In this document: one piece after another, positions 1-6,700 of the stretch
How the letters are laid out: each line of letters starts with the position of its first letter
Position numbering within the stretch: the first letter of the stretch is position 1
NCBI GenBank assembly: GCA_029820875.1
Contig: JALGUK010000073.1
Coordinates: 1-7,356, forward strand
Source: Candidatus Zipacnadia bacterium
GTDB taxonomy: Bacteria; Armatimonadota; UBA5377; JALGUK01
DNA: 7,356 nt
Direction of reading: 5' to 3'
Position numbers and translations under genes: made by a program
Notes under the pieces: model-generated
What the model saw: the letters and a program-made list of their open reading frames with translations, nothing else
Databases searched by the model: none
What the model was told of the DNA's origin: nothing

Positions 1-2
1 AT

Positions 3-155
3 GACTGCAGCAACCGTGATGCTATGTTCACCCATGGCCGCGATCCTGCCCAGGTGCTTTTGCGTTTTCCCCTTGACATCGACGGATCTAACAACTACAA
101 AGAAGGCATAGGGGCGGAGGCCCTTGTTGACAAAAGGAGATTTTGGGCGGAATAA
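3..155 (+). CDS. Possible 3' end of an upstream gene, function unknown
   Basis: An open frame enters from the left edge and stops at TAA 153-155, giving about 50 residues with mixed hydrophobic and charged composition (for example AQVLLRFPLDIDGSNN). No domain is recognisable. The frame ends only four bases before the candidate core at 159, an unusual position because cassette genes normally end before or within the left arm of an attC. A competing reading on the - strand starts at ATG 35-33 (MGEHSITVAAV), with a purine-rich AGGA about nine bases upstream, and runs off the edge. The two cannot be separated from this much sequence. The call rests only on frame openness and composition. Confidence 0.25.
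   Translation, partial: DCSNRDAMFTHGRDPAQVLLRFPLDIDGSNNYKEGIGAEALVDKRRFWAE
73..101 (+). promoter_or_regulatory. Candidate sigma70-type promoter upstream of cassette 1
   Basis: A perfect TTGACA (73-78) is followed after 17 bases by TACAAA (96-101), which matches TATAAT at four positions. A second perfect TTGACA at 127-132 has no good -10 partner. It lies upstream of the candidate core at 159, where an integron Pc-type promoter would be expected, and could drive the following cassettes. It overlaps the possible reading frame ending at 155, so only one of the two interpretations may hold. Confidence 0.3.
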
Positions 156-158
156 CCA

Positions 159-165
159 GTTGGGC
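159..165 (+). other. Candidate recombination core GTTGGGC (attI or attC right end)
   Basis: GTTGGGC fits GTTRRRY and lies 25 bp before the ATG at 191, the same distance seen for the other cassettes. It differs by one base from GTTAGGC, the core predicted from the inverse core of cassette 1 (GCCTAAC, 1261). An inverse-core-like ATCTAAC occurs at 86-92, but the bases between do not form complementary arms. If real, this is therefore more likely an attI-type or degenerate site than a normal attC. Confidence 0.35.
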
Positions 166-190
166 GTAAACGACCGGACCGAGGAATCGC

Positions 191-1306
191 ATGCCGATTT
201 GGAAGATAGGCGAGAAGAGGCCCACTAAGCTACCGGAGACCAAGCTCAAGGAGGAAAAACTCCTTGAGGATTGGATCGTCGCAGATCCGTCGATTCTCGG
301 AGAGCCACTACTTGTGATCGGCCGCCAAGTGCTAATACCCGACACCAAGGACCGTCTCGACGTTCTGGCCATTGACCCCCAAGGAAATTCTGTGGTGATC
401 GAGCTGAAGCGAGGCAAGCTCCGCGATCCCGTCGATGTCCAGGCTCTTCGGTATGCGAGCTATATCTCAAAATGGAAGTTCGAGGATTTCGAGAACCAAG
501 CACGTAACTTCCTCGGCAAGGTTGGCGATCCAGAGTTCAACTTCAACGCTCTCTACGAGGCCTTCTGCGAAGACTCTGGTGTTGATGAGATTCCGACGCT
601 GAATCAGGACCAACGGATGATCATTGTCGGCTCATCGGTGAGGGACAAGCTGGGTACAGTAGCCCTTTGGCTCCGCGATCACAGCATCGACATCACGGTC
701 ATCGAGATCCAGGCGTATAAGGAAGGCGATTCTGTCCTTCTCCAGCCCACCACGATAGTTCCCTTTCAGATCAAGCGCTTCGCCGATACGGGACGGATTC
801 GACCGGAAGGTGCACCGTGGGTTGTGGATGGTAAGGAGTGGCACCTGCAGAAGCGCTGTAGCTCGAAGACTCGCGAAGTGTTCGAGAAGCTCGACAAGAT
901 ACTCCAAGATAGTTTCGAGATTGATGGGCCTCGCTGGAACCAGAAGTATTACGTCGCCTATCGTGTGAATAACTACAACTGGCTTGCCGTGATCACAACG
1001 CCCAGCATCCTTCGGCTAGATTTTCTTGTGAAAGCTGGCTCGCTCAAGGCGGACCACGTCGCCAAGCAGCTTGATATTGCGAAGTTCGACCGGGAGGAAT
1101 CCCTTTCGGAGAAGCTGAACTTGCCCAGTTCGGTGGTCGTCAAGAACCGGAACGAGTCAACAGATCGTGTCATTCTTCGGGTGAAGGACGATTTCAATCT
1201 TGAATCAGAAGCGTTTGCACAATTTCTATTGGCAGCTTACAAGGCGTTCCCGAAGGAGACGCCTAACAAGGCGATGCAGCCGGACGGGGCTTCGCGCCGC
1301 CGCTGA
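191..1306 (+). CDS. NucS/DUF91-like PD-(D/E)XK nuclease
   Basis: A 371-residue protein with an N-terminal restriction-endonuclease-type fold. Residues about 15-95 follow the NucS/DUF91 pattern: an early acidic helix (LLEDWIV, 24-30), then RLDVLAID with D57, then VVIELKRG with E71 and K73, and a Q84-containing helix (DVQALRYAS). D57, E71 and K73 form the expected metal-binding PD-(D/E)XK set, so DNA cleavage is likely. The target, branched or mismatched DNA versus foreign DNA, cannot be inferred. Residues about 210-355 (W..HL, KYYVAYR, LRLDFLVKAG, DRVILRVKDD) resemble the DUF5655-type domain often found next to such nucleases. ATG 191 is preceded by GAGGA at 181-185 with five-base spacing. The last roughly 14 residues (from PNKAMQPD) are encoded by attC1, so the native protein has probably been extended by cassette DNA. 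It is the gene of cassette 1. Confidence 0.85.
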   Translation: MPIWKIGEKRPTKLPETKLKEEKLLEDWIVADPSILGEPLLVIGRQVLIPDTKDRLDVLAIDPQGNSVVIELKRGKLRDPVDVQALRYASYISKWKFEDFENQARNFLGKVGDPEFNFNALYEAFCEDSGVDEIPTLNQDQRMIIVGSSVRDKLGTVALWLRDHSIDITVIEIQAYKEGDSVLLQPTTIVPFQIKRFADTGRIRPEGAPWVVDGKEWHLQKRCSSKTREVFEKLDKILQDSFEIDGPRWNQKYYVAYRVNNYNWLAVITTPSILRLDFLVKAGSLKADHVAKQLDIAKFDREESLSEKLNLPSSVVVKNRNESTDRVILRVKDDFNLESEAFAQFLLAAYKAFPKETPNKAMQPDGASRRR

Positions 1307-1414
1307 TCGCCAAGCCGTTCGCTGGACGCTGCGCGTCCAGCCGGATCGAGCGTACGCCCGTCCGGGTGAGCAAGCCCCCCTCCCGGTCGACGCTGATCCG
1401 CAGCGCCGTTAGGC
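1261..1414 (+). repeat. attC1, long attC site (154 bp)
   Basis: It begins with inverse core GCCTAAC (1261-1267) and ends with core GTTAGGC (1408-1414), exact reverse complements. Inside these, GGCGATGC (1270-1277) faces GCAGCGCC (1400-1407) with one mismatch. The centre holds a perfect 9-bp stem, GCTGGACGC (1321-1329) with GCGTCCAGC (1333-1341), around a 3-base loop. The stop codon and C-terminal tail of the nuclease gene lie inside it. Recombination would cut after G1408. Confidence 0.9.
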
Positions 1415-1430
1415 GAGAAAGGGAGTGCTT

Positions 1431-1781
1431 ATGGAGCCAATCTTTGATCGGTCAGGTCAAGTCGTAGCATGGCTGCGCGGCAATGACATCTATCACTTGA
1501 ACGGGGCGCACGCTGGCGTTATCAACGGTGACAATGTATACGGGCATCACGGCCAAGAGCTTGGAGTCTTTCGGAACGGGCTATTTAGGGACCATCAGGG
1601 CGGCGCGGTCGCCTTCGTGCGGGGTGCTACTGGCGGTCCGGTACTGCCGGTAACGTCAGTTCCCCCTGCCCCTCCGGTGCCTAGCGTTCCGCCAGTGCCT
1701 GCCGTGCCGTCCGTTTCCAGAGTCCCTGCGGTACCGTCACTAGGCTGGGGACAGGAGTGGCAGCAATTCATCAACGGGTAG
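1431..1781 (+). CDS. Small 4-fold beta flower-type protein with Pro/Val-rich tail
   Basis: A 116-residue protein made of two parts. Residues 4-66 are four tandem repeats of about 16 residues, each opening with an aromatic residue after a hydrophobic one and followed by a Gly turn: IFDRSGQVVAWLRG, IYHLNGAHAGVING, VYGHHGQELGVFRNG and LFRDHQGGAVAFVRG. This matches the small family annotated as 4-fold beta flower proteins, whose role is unknown. Residues 70-103 are a Pro/Val/Ser-rich linker with recurring VPSVP or VPAVP units. The end, LGWGQEWQQFING, looks like a short binding or capping motif. There is no signal peptide, so it is probably cytoplasmic. ATG 1431 is chosen over GTG 1425 because AAGGGAG (1418-1424) sits six bases upstream and overlaps little with the alternative. 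It is the sole gene of cassette 2. Confidence 0.82.
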   Translation: MEPIFDRSGQVVAWLRGNDIYHLNGAHAGVINGDNVYGHHGQELGVFRNGLFRDHQGGAVAFVRGATGGPVLPVTSVPPAPPVPSVPPVPAVPSVSRVPAVPSLGWGQEWQQFING

Positions 1782-1839
1782 CACCGGCAGCCCGTCGCTA
1801 TGGCTGCGGCCCTGCATCACCAAGCATGCTCGACCCCAC

Positions 1840-1899
1840 GCCTAACAACAGCATCCAGCGGACGGCACTACGCGCCGCCGCTGATGCTGGGCGTTAGCC
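1840..1899 (+). repeat. attC2, compact attC site (60 bp)
   Basis: It runs from inverse core GCCTAAC (1840-1846) to core GTTAGCC (1893-1899). The left arm CAGCATC-C-AGCGG (1849-1861) pairs with CCGCTGATGCTG (1878-1889), leaving one unpaired C (1855 or 1856) in the left arm. That is the extrahelical base that integron integrases use to choose the strand. The inverse core matches the TTAGGC that opens cassette 2. A 58-bp spacer separates it from the preceding stop codon. Confidence 0.93.
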
Positions 1900-1910
1900 G
1901 GAGAATGAAG

Positions 1911-2378
1911 ATGAAAAAAATAACCATAGGCCTCGTCGTTCTTATGAGCATTGCTGGTGTATGCTTTGCACAGAGTGCAAAGCAATTCATTTCCTTTGAA
2001 CAGCTTTTTCCGAAAGCTATGCAACGAGAAATGGGACTACACAAGCTGACCGATACCGAGAAGGAAAAACTGCGCGCTCACGTCGAACAGCTCCTTATCA
2101 GAGTGATTGCGTCTTCCCAGTCATCACGCAAAGCGTATGCGCGTCTTGGTGGAGGGCACTGGATCAAGAAGAACGTTGATAGCGGGACATTTATAATCCT
2201 TGAAGATGGTTCCCTTTGGCAGATAGACCCTCTTGACAAGGTTGACGCCATGCTGTGGTTACCCGTTTCAAACATCACCGTTGTAGAATCTTCATCTGGC
2301 TCTCCAGGTTATGATTATCTACTGATCAATACTGATGATGGGGAGACGGCTCATGCGAAATACATGGGTCATGAATGA
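1911..2378 (+). CDS. Small exported protein of unknown function
   Basis: A 155-residue protein with a clear signal peptide: two Lys after Met, a hydrophobic core ITIGLVVLMSIAGV (4-17), and a likely signal peptidase I site after CFA (20). The Cys at 18 is poorly placed for a lipobox, so the mature product of about 135 residues is probably periplasmic or secreted. Residues 42-60 (MGLHKLTDTEKEKLRAHV) form a charged helix of a type common in small exported proteins. Residues 83-150 (HWIKKN, GTFIILEDGSLWQIDPLDK, LWLPVSNITVVE, YLLINTDDGETAHAKY) read as a compact beta domain seen in unnamed exported proteins. The function is not recognisable. ATG 1911 is chosen because GGAG (1900-1903) sits seven bases upstream. 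ATG 1905 would overlap this signal, and the ATG at 1800 would require reading through attC2. Codon use is more AT-rich than in the helicase gene. It is the gene of cassette 3. Confidence 0.8.
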   Translation: MKKITIGLVVLMSIAGVCFAQSAKQFISFEQLFPKAMQREMGLHKLTDTEKEKLRAHVEQLLIRVIASSQSSRKAYARLGGGHWIKKNVDSGTFIILEDGSLWQIDPLDKVDAMLWLPVSNITVVESSSGSPGYDYLLINTDDGETAHAKYMGHE

Positions 2379-2379
2379 C

Positions 2380-2555
2380 CGCTCACAAATCGCCGCACCT
2401 GACCGGTATTCCGCTGGCGCTTCATAGCGGCAGATGAGCTTTGTCGTTCGCTGGACGCTGCGCGTCCAGCGAACGCCGTTGCGGATTGAGCGTACGCCCG
2501 TCCAGGTGAGCAAGCTCCCCCTTCCGGTCGATGCTCATGCACAGCGCCGTTAGCC
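2380..2555 (+). repeat. attC3, long attC site with degenerate left core (176 bp)
   Basis: The right core GTTAGCC (2549-2555) is intact and preceded by CAGCGCC as in attC1. The left core is degenerate: the expected GGCTAAC is replaced by CGCTCAC at 2380-2386, just after the stop codon of the exported-protein gene. The centre has a perfect 14-bp stem, CGTTCGCTGGACGC (2445-2458) with GCGTCCAGCGAACG (2462-2475), around a TGC loop. It is homologous along its length to attC1 and attC4. The altered left core may lower recombination of cassette 3. Confidence 0.78.
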
Positions 2556-2570
2556 AGACAAGCAGGAGTG

Positions 2571-3371
2571 ATGCGAATCCTTCTGACTGACGAAACGAAT
2601 CGGCAGCCCACTGATGACGTCAAGTTCTTCGTTTACGGTGGTTTGGTCCTTACTACTGAGGCATTGAGCACACTCCACGCCGAGATCGAAGTCATCCGCC
2701 GCACGGCGGGCTATCGCGCTGGCGATGAGCTGAAGTTCGATACTCGATCCCGTCCACCATATGTGAGCATTGATGCGGCTACCGAGGCCAAGCGGCGGGT
2801 AATAGAAAGCGCGAGGCGGGTTGGTTGTGTTTTCATCGCGCATGTCATTCTCCACGACATCATTAGGAACCAAGACACTGACCAACAGGTACAATGGGCA
2901 GCTGACTACGTGATCGGCCGCTTCAACCAATACCTTGATGCAGAAAACGAAGATGGCATTTGTATCGTGGACAACCTTCCCAATCGGGCTGAATTCCGCT
3001 ACCTCTCGCAGAAGTTCGCCCACGGCCTAACACTTGACACAGGGACCAATATCTCCCTTGATCGCATCAAGTTGTTCGCATCAACATGCGTTGGCGCTTC
3101 TCACGCGAACTCGGTGATGGATATCGTCTTGGGAGCATTTCGTTACTGCATCAACAATCCCCGTAATCCCGAAGCTGCCCGGGAGATGTTCGGTTCCGTC
3201 GCGAGCATGATGTGGGGAAGGCGCCATCGGGATACCATACAGGTTCGCGGACGTGGGCTGATCTTGAGGCCCGAGATTGCGAATATCCGTTCTGAGCCAT
3301 ATCGGCGTGAGTACGAAGCACTGATCGAGCACTTGGGCAACCTCCTTCGCGAGGAACCCGGAAATGGCTAA
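2571..3371 (+). CDS. DUF3800 family protein
   Basis: A 266-residue protein with the DUF3800 layout: an N-terminal strand with acidic residues (ILLTDET, D7 E8), then VYGGLVL (21-27), a conserved ELKF (53-56), a long central helix region, CIVDN (131-135) and a C-terminal SHANSVMDIVLGAFRYC (177-193) that corresponds to the family's Q/N-x-x-D helix. Acidic D7, E53, D134 and D184 are candidates for a metal site. The family is predicted to have an RNase H-like fold and recurs on mobile and defence-associated DNA, but its activity is unproven. ATG 2571 follows AGGAG (2564-2568) at very short spacing. GTG 2568 overlaps that signal and would add one residue. The stop codon TAA lies inside the inverse core of attC4. 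It is the gene of cassette 4. Confidence 0.82.
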   Translation: MRILLTDETNRQPTDDVKFFVYGGLVLTTEALSTLHAEIEVIRRTAGYRAGDELKFDTRSRPPYVSIDAATEAKRRVIESARRVGCVFIAHVILHDIIRNQDTDQQVQWAADYVIGRFNQYLDAENEDGICIVDNLPNRAEFRYLSQKFAHGLTLDTGTNISLDRIKLFASTCVGASHANSVMDIVLGAFRYCINNPRNPEAAREMFGSVASMMWGRRHRDTIQVRGRGLILRPEIANIRSEPYRREYEALIEHLGNLLREEPGNG

Positions 3372-3481
3372 CAATGCGCTGAACCGGACGGCAATTCCGC
3401 TGCGCTCCACTGCCGCCGGTGAACTTGGCCGTTCGCTGGACGCTGCGAGTCCAGCGAACGGCGCTGCGGATACGCATCCGC
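3366..3481 (+). repeat. attC4, attC site truncated at its right end
   Basis: It starts with GGCTAAC (3366-3372), the exact reverse complement of the core that opens cassette 4. It continues in homology with attC3 through a perfect 14-bp stem, GCCGTTCGCTGGAC (3428-3441) with GTCCAGCGAACGGC (3449-3462). Homology fades after GCGGAT (3466-3471), where a second small hairpin follows, GCGGAT/ATCCGC with loop ACGC. The CGCAGCGCC-GTTRRRY right end seen in the other sites is absent, so the site probably cannot form a complete recombination stem. Confidence 0.8.
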
Positions 3482-3615
3482 TTGTCGTGGACGCGCTACC
3501 CTCTGTGCGAATATGATTGAGACACCTTCCCCAGTTCATGTATGAGAGCGTTGCCTGTTGTCAAATTACTGTCGAGGACGGAGAAAGGAGAAGACTCAGT
3601 GAAGCAATTGAACTT
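3482..3615 (+). other. Gene-poor remnant between attC4 and attC5
   Basis: The roughly 400 bp between the DUF3800 gene and the helicase gene contain the truncated attC4, this segment and attC5. No convincing gene is present. Two short overlapping + frames (from 3538 and 3542) lack ribosome binding sites and run into attC5. The only ribosome-binding-like signal, AAGGAG at 3585-3590, lies eight bases before GTG 3599, which opens a 47-codon frame (MKQLNLKNNARPAEL...) that continues through attC5 to TGA 3740-3742. This is best read as the remainder of a cassette that lost its 5' end together with the right end of attC4. Confidence 0.5.
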
Positions 3616-3716
3616 GAAGAACAATGCCAGACCTGCGGAGTTGCCCGCCCCGCAGCGCAGGAAGGGCGAGCGGAGCGAGCCCGACCGGTCCACGCTCATC
3701 CGCAGCGCCGTTAGCT
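3616..3716 (+). repeat. attC5, degenerate attC site (about 101 bp)
   Basis: The right end is clear: a CGCAGCGCC block, then core GTTAGCT (3710-3716), matching the right ends of attC1 and attC3. The left end is inferred. GAAGAAC (3616-3622) keeps only the AAC of an inverse core, but AACAATGC follows as at the start of attC4. CTGCGGA (3633-3639) is complementary to TCCGCAG (3699-3705). Cassette 5 opens at T3711. Confidence 0.65.
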
Positions 3717-3752
3717 GGCACGAGACTGTAGTCTCACTCTGATGCCGAACCA

Positions 3753-3785
3753 ATGCCCGTCGATACGATCGAGGTAGCATCTTGA
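3753..3785 (+). CDS. Possible 10-codon leader peptide
   Basis: ATG 3753 opens MPVDTIEVAS and ends at TGA 3783-3785, which overlaps the TTG start of the helicase gene (3782-3784) in a TTGA arrangement. This would allow translational coupling. The ribosome binding site of the helicase gene lies inside this frame. It is supported only by position and overlap, because no clear ribosome binding site precedes it, and it may be chance. Confidence 0.2.
   Translation: MPVDTIEVAS
3771..3784 (+). promoter_or_regulatory. Ribosome binding site fixing a TTG start
   Basis: GAGG (3771-3774) lies seven bases before TTG 3782, and an in-frame stop (3740-3742) with no intervening ATG or GTG excludes earlier starts. 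The next in-frame ATG (3803) has no upstream Shine-Dalgarno sequence. TTG initiation, possibly coupled to the short upstream frame, suggests low translation of the large protein. Confidence 0.65.
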
Positions 3786-6700
3786 GTGAACCGCTGACAC
3801 AGATGATCGAGGCACTCGATCTCGAGACCGCTGCTATCCGAAAGAAGGGCAGCGGAACGCAGATCGAACTGCGGGGCGGCGAGCGCGTCGGTCAGGCTGA
3901 GGGCTCGTGGCTCTACCGCTTCGTTGTGGCCGAGGACCTTAACCTCCGCGACGACACGCCGATCCGCGTCACGGCAGGACAGGAGGACGTGCCCGGCGTA
4001 CTGGTATCGTTCCGGGATGGCGTCCTACTCGTGGCGCTGGAGAAGGACCTCGGGCCTCGCATTGCAGCCGCTCGACTGGTGGCGAACGACTCCTTCCTTG
4101 TGGAGCGCCTGAAAGAGCGCCTCGAGAAGGTGCGTGGCGGGGAGGCTCAGTTCACCCGGTCTGCGGCCGACCGCGTGCTAGGCCTCGCGCCACCGTCAAC
4201 CGCCGACGCGGAGCCGCATCCCACTGTCAATGGGGATGGGACCGCTAACAAACACCAGATCCGCGCCGTGCGCCGCTCGCTCGGAAGCGACACCACCTTC
4301 GTGTGGGGGCCACCCGGCACCGGCAAGACGACCACTCTCGCCCGGATCGTCGAAGCACATTACCGCGCGGATCGGTCCGTGCTGCTGGTATCCAATACGA
4401 ACATCGCTGTGGACACAGCGCTGGAAAAGGTGGCTGAACGACTCAAGGGCGAACCCGATTTCCACCAAGGACTCGTTATCCGACAAGGACCGGTGGTGAA
4501 GGAGGAGCTGCGTCGTCGCTTCGGGCCGCAGGTGATCCTCGAGGAGGTCGTCGGGCGGCTCGGCCAGAGGCTGCAGCAGGAGAAGGACAACCTCCTCCGC
4601 GAGGCGGCGCCACTCCAGGCTGAGGAGCGTTCGCTTGTCGCGGCGCTCAAGGACCTCAAAGGGCTTGCGTTCGCTCGTGAGACCCTCGCCGCTCGTCAGA
4701 ACGCTCTGGAGGCCGCAAAGGGGAAGATCGCGGCACGCCAGCAAGAAGCCGAGCAGCACCGGGCCCGCGCCGCGAAGGCTCGGTCCGACCTGGAGCGCGC
4801 GCGATCTATGGGGGCAGCGCGGCGCTTCTTTTTGGGTCTCAACCCTGAGCGGCTGACGCGAAGCGCAGCCGCCGCCGACCGCGCCGCGCATGCGGCATCC
4901 GAAGCAGCCCGGGCGCTCGCCTCCGACCTGCCCAAGCTCCAAGCCGAAATCGCGTCGCTGCGCGGAGAGGTGGACCGACTCACTTCGAAGACCAGAAGGC
5001 ATCCGCCGGCAGCCCAGATCCAAGCACGCCTCCGATCGGTGCGCACCCGGCTCGGCCAGGTCCGCGAGCGCATCGCGGCCATCGACGGCGAGCTCGCCGA
5101 GCTCGAACAGCAGGTCCTCGCCCGCTGCAAGATCCTAGCAACCACGGTCTACCGCACGTACCTCGGCAAGGGCGGGCCACGCCAGTTCGACGCTGTCGTG
5201 ATCGACGAAGCGTCCATGCTTATGCCGCCGCTCGTCTATTACGCGGCAGGGCTCGCGACGCAGTCGGTGACGGTCGCCGGTGACTTCCGCCAGCTCCCGC
5301 CGATCGTCATGTCCGACGAGCCGCTCGCCGCGGAGTGGCTCAAGTGCGACGTCTTCGAGAAGGCCGGTATCCCCCGGCGCCTCGAGCGGCGCGAGCTGAC
5401 GCCCCACCTCGTCGCCCTCCGCACCCAGTACCGGATGCCCGAGCCGATATGCGCGGTGGTGAACAAGCTCTTCTATGCCGACCACCCCCTGCGTTCGGAC
5501 CCGAGCGTCAATCGCGGCAACGGGCGTTTCCCCCTCTCCGATACACCACTGCTGTATGTGGACACGGCCCCGTTCCACCCGTGGACGGCACTCCGCGTCG
5601 GCACCTACTCTCGCTACAATCTCTTCCACGCCCTCCTCGTTCGGAACATCGTCCTACACCTCGCCGAGACGGGCTTCCTGCCACCCGCGGGCGAGCCGAA
5701 CGATGCCGTGGGCGCCGTCGCCCCGTACGCTTCGCAGGCACGCCTGATCCAGGCCCTGCTCGACGACCGACTCCGCGCTCGCGCCGCTGGGATCGCCGCC
5801 ACGGTCCACCGCTTCCAGGGCAACGAGAAGGCGGCGATGCTGCTCGATCTCACCGACTCGGTCGGCGTGAGGCTCGGCCGGTTCCTCCAAGCGACCCGCG
5901 TCGAGGAGGACGGCGCGCGCCTGCTGAACGTCGCCGTGAGCCGCGCGCGGCGGCACGTCATCCTAGTCGGCAACTTCGATTACTTGCGGGCCAAAGCGCC
6001 CCGCGAGGGCTTCGTGCGCCGGCTCGTGGATCACTTCGAGGCGCACGGCGAGGCGCTCGACCTGGACGCGCTGCTGCCCCTGGCCGAGCGCGACTGGATC
6101 GACGGCCTCCACCGCGTGCTGCCCGTGACCTTCAACCTTCCCGACGGAGCGGCCGGCGCGTTCACCGAGGGCACATTTTACCCGGCGTTCCTCAAGGATC
6201 TGGGCCGCGCGCGCAAGTCCATCGTCATTTTCTCGCCTTTCGCGACCGGAGCCGGCACGGCCCGTTGGATCGACTCGCTCCGTGCGGCGCTCGCCCGCGG
6301 CGTCGGAGTGCGCATCGTCACCCGCCCGCCCGAGGAGTTTGGCGGCGGTTCGACCGACGAGGTGACCGAGCTGGTCCGGGCGCTTCGCGACCTCGGCATT
6401 ACCGTCGACCTCCGTGCGCGGATGCACGAGAAGATCGCCATCCTCGATGTACGCATCTTCTGGCACGGCTCGCTGAACATCCTCTCGCACCGCGACACCC
6501 ACGAGAGCATGCTGCGCATCGAGAGCCCGGCCGCGTGCCAGCAGCTTGGGCGCTTCCTCAGCGCGCCAACGGGCCGCCGGGATGAGGAGACCGCCGCGCC
6601 GTCCCTGGATGCGCCCGAGAACCCCTCGTGCCCCAAGTGTGGCGGGCCGACGGTCTGGAACGACGGGCGCTACGGCATCTACTTCAAGTGCGAGGACGCT

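Noticed and set aside
86..165. Possible attC between ATCTAAC (86) and GTTGGGC (159)
   Set aside because: Both end motifs fit the consensus, but the arms inside them are not complementary, so no attC-like stem forms. Only the right-hand core is kept as a candidate.
1321..1341. Intrinsic terminators at the central attC hairpins
   Set aside because: The stems are strong, but none of those in attC1, attC3 or attC4 is followed by a run of T residues.
1800..1910. Upstream ATG 1800 as start of the exported-protein gene
   Set aside because: It would place attC2 within the coding region and bury the signal peptide 37 residues into the protein. The Shine-Dalgarno-led ATG 1911 gives a normal signal peptide.
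3496..3780. Minus-strand 94-codon frame in the gap before the helicase gene
   Set aside because: It spans attC5 and the helicase ribosome binding site, has low-complexity Ser/Arg/Leu composition and no supporting signals.
5335..6585. Long + strand frame of 416 codons inside the helicase gene
   Set aside because: It is a shadow frame in GC-rich DNA, rich in Arg/Pro/Ala with no domain, while the overlapping frame carries all helicase and PLD motifs.
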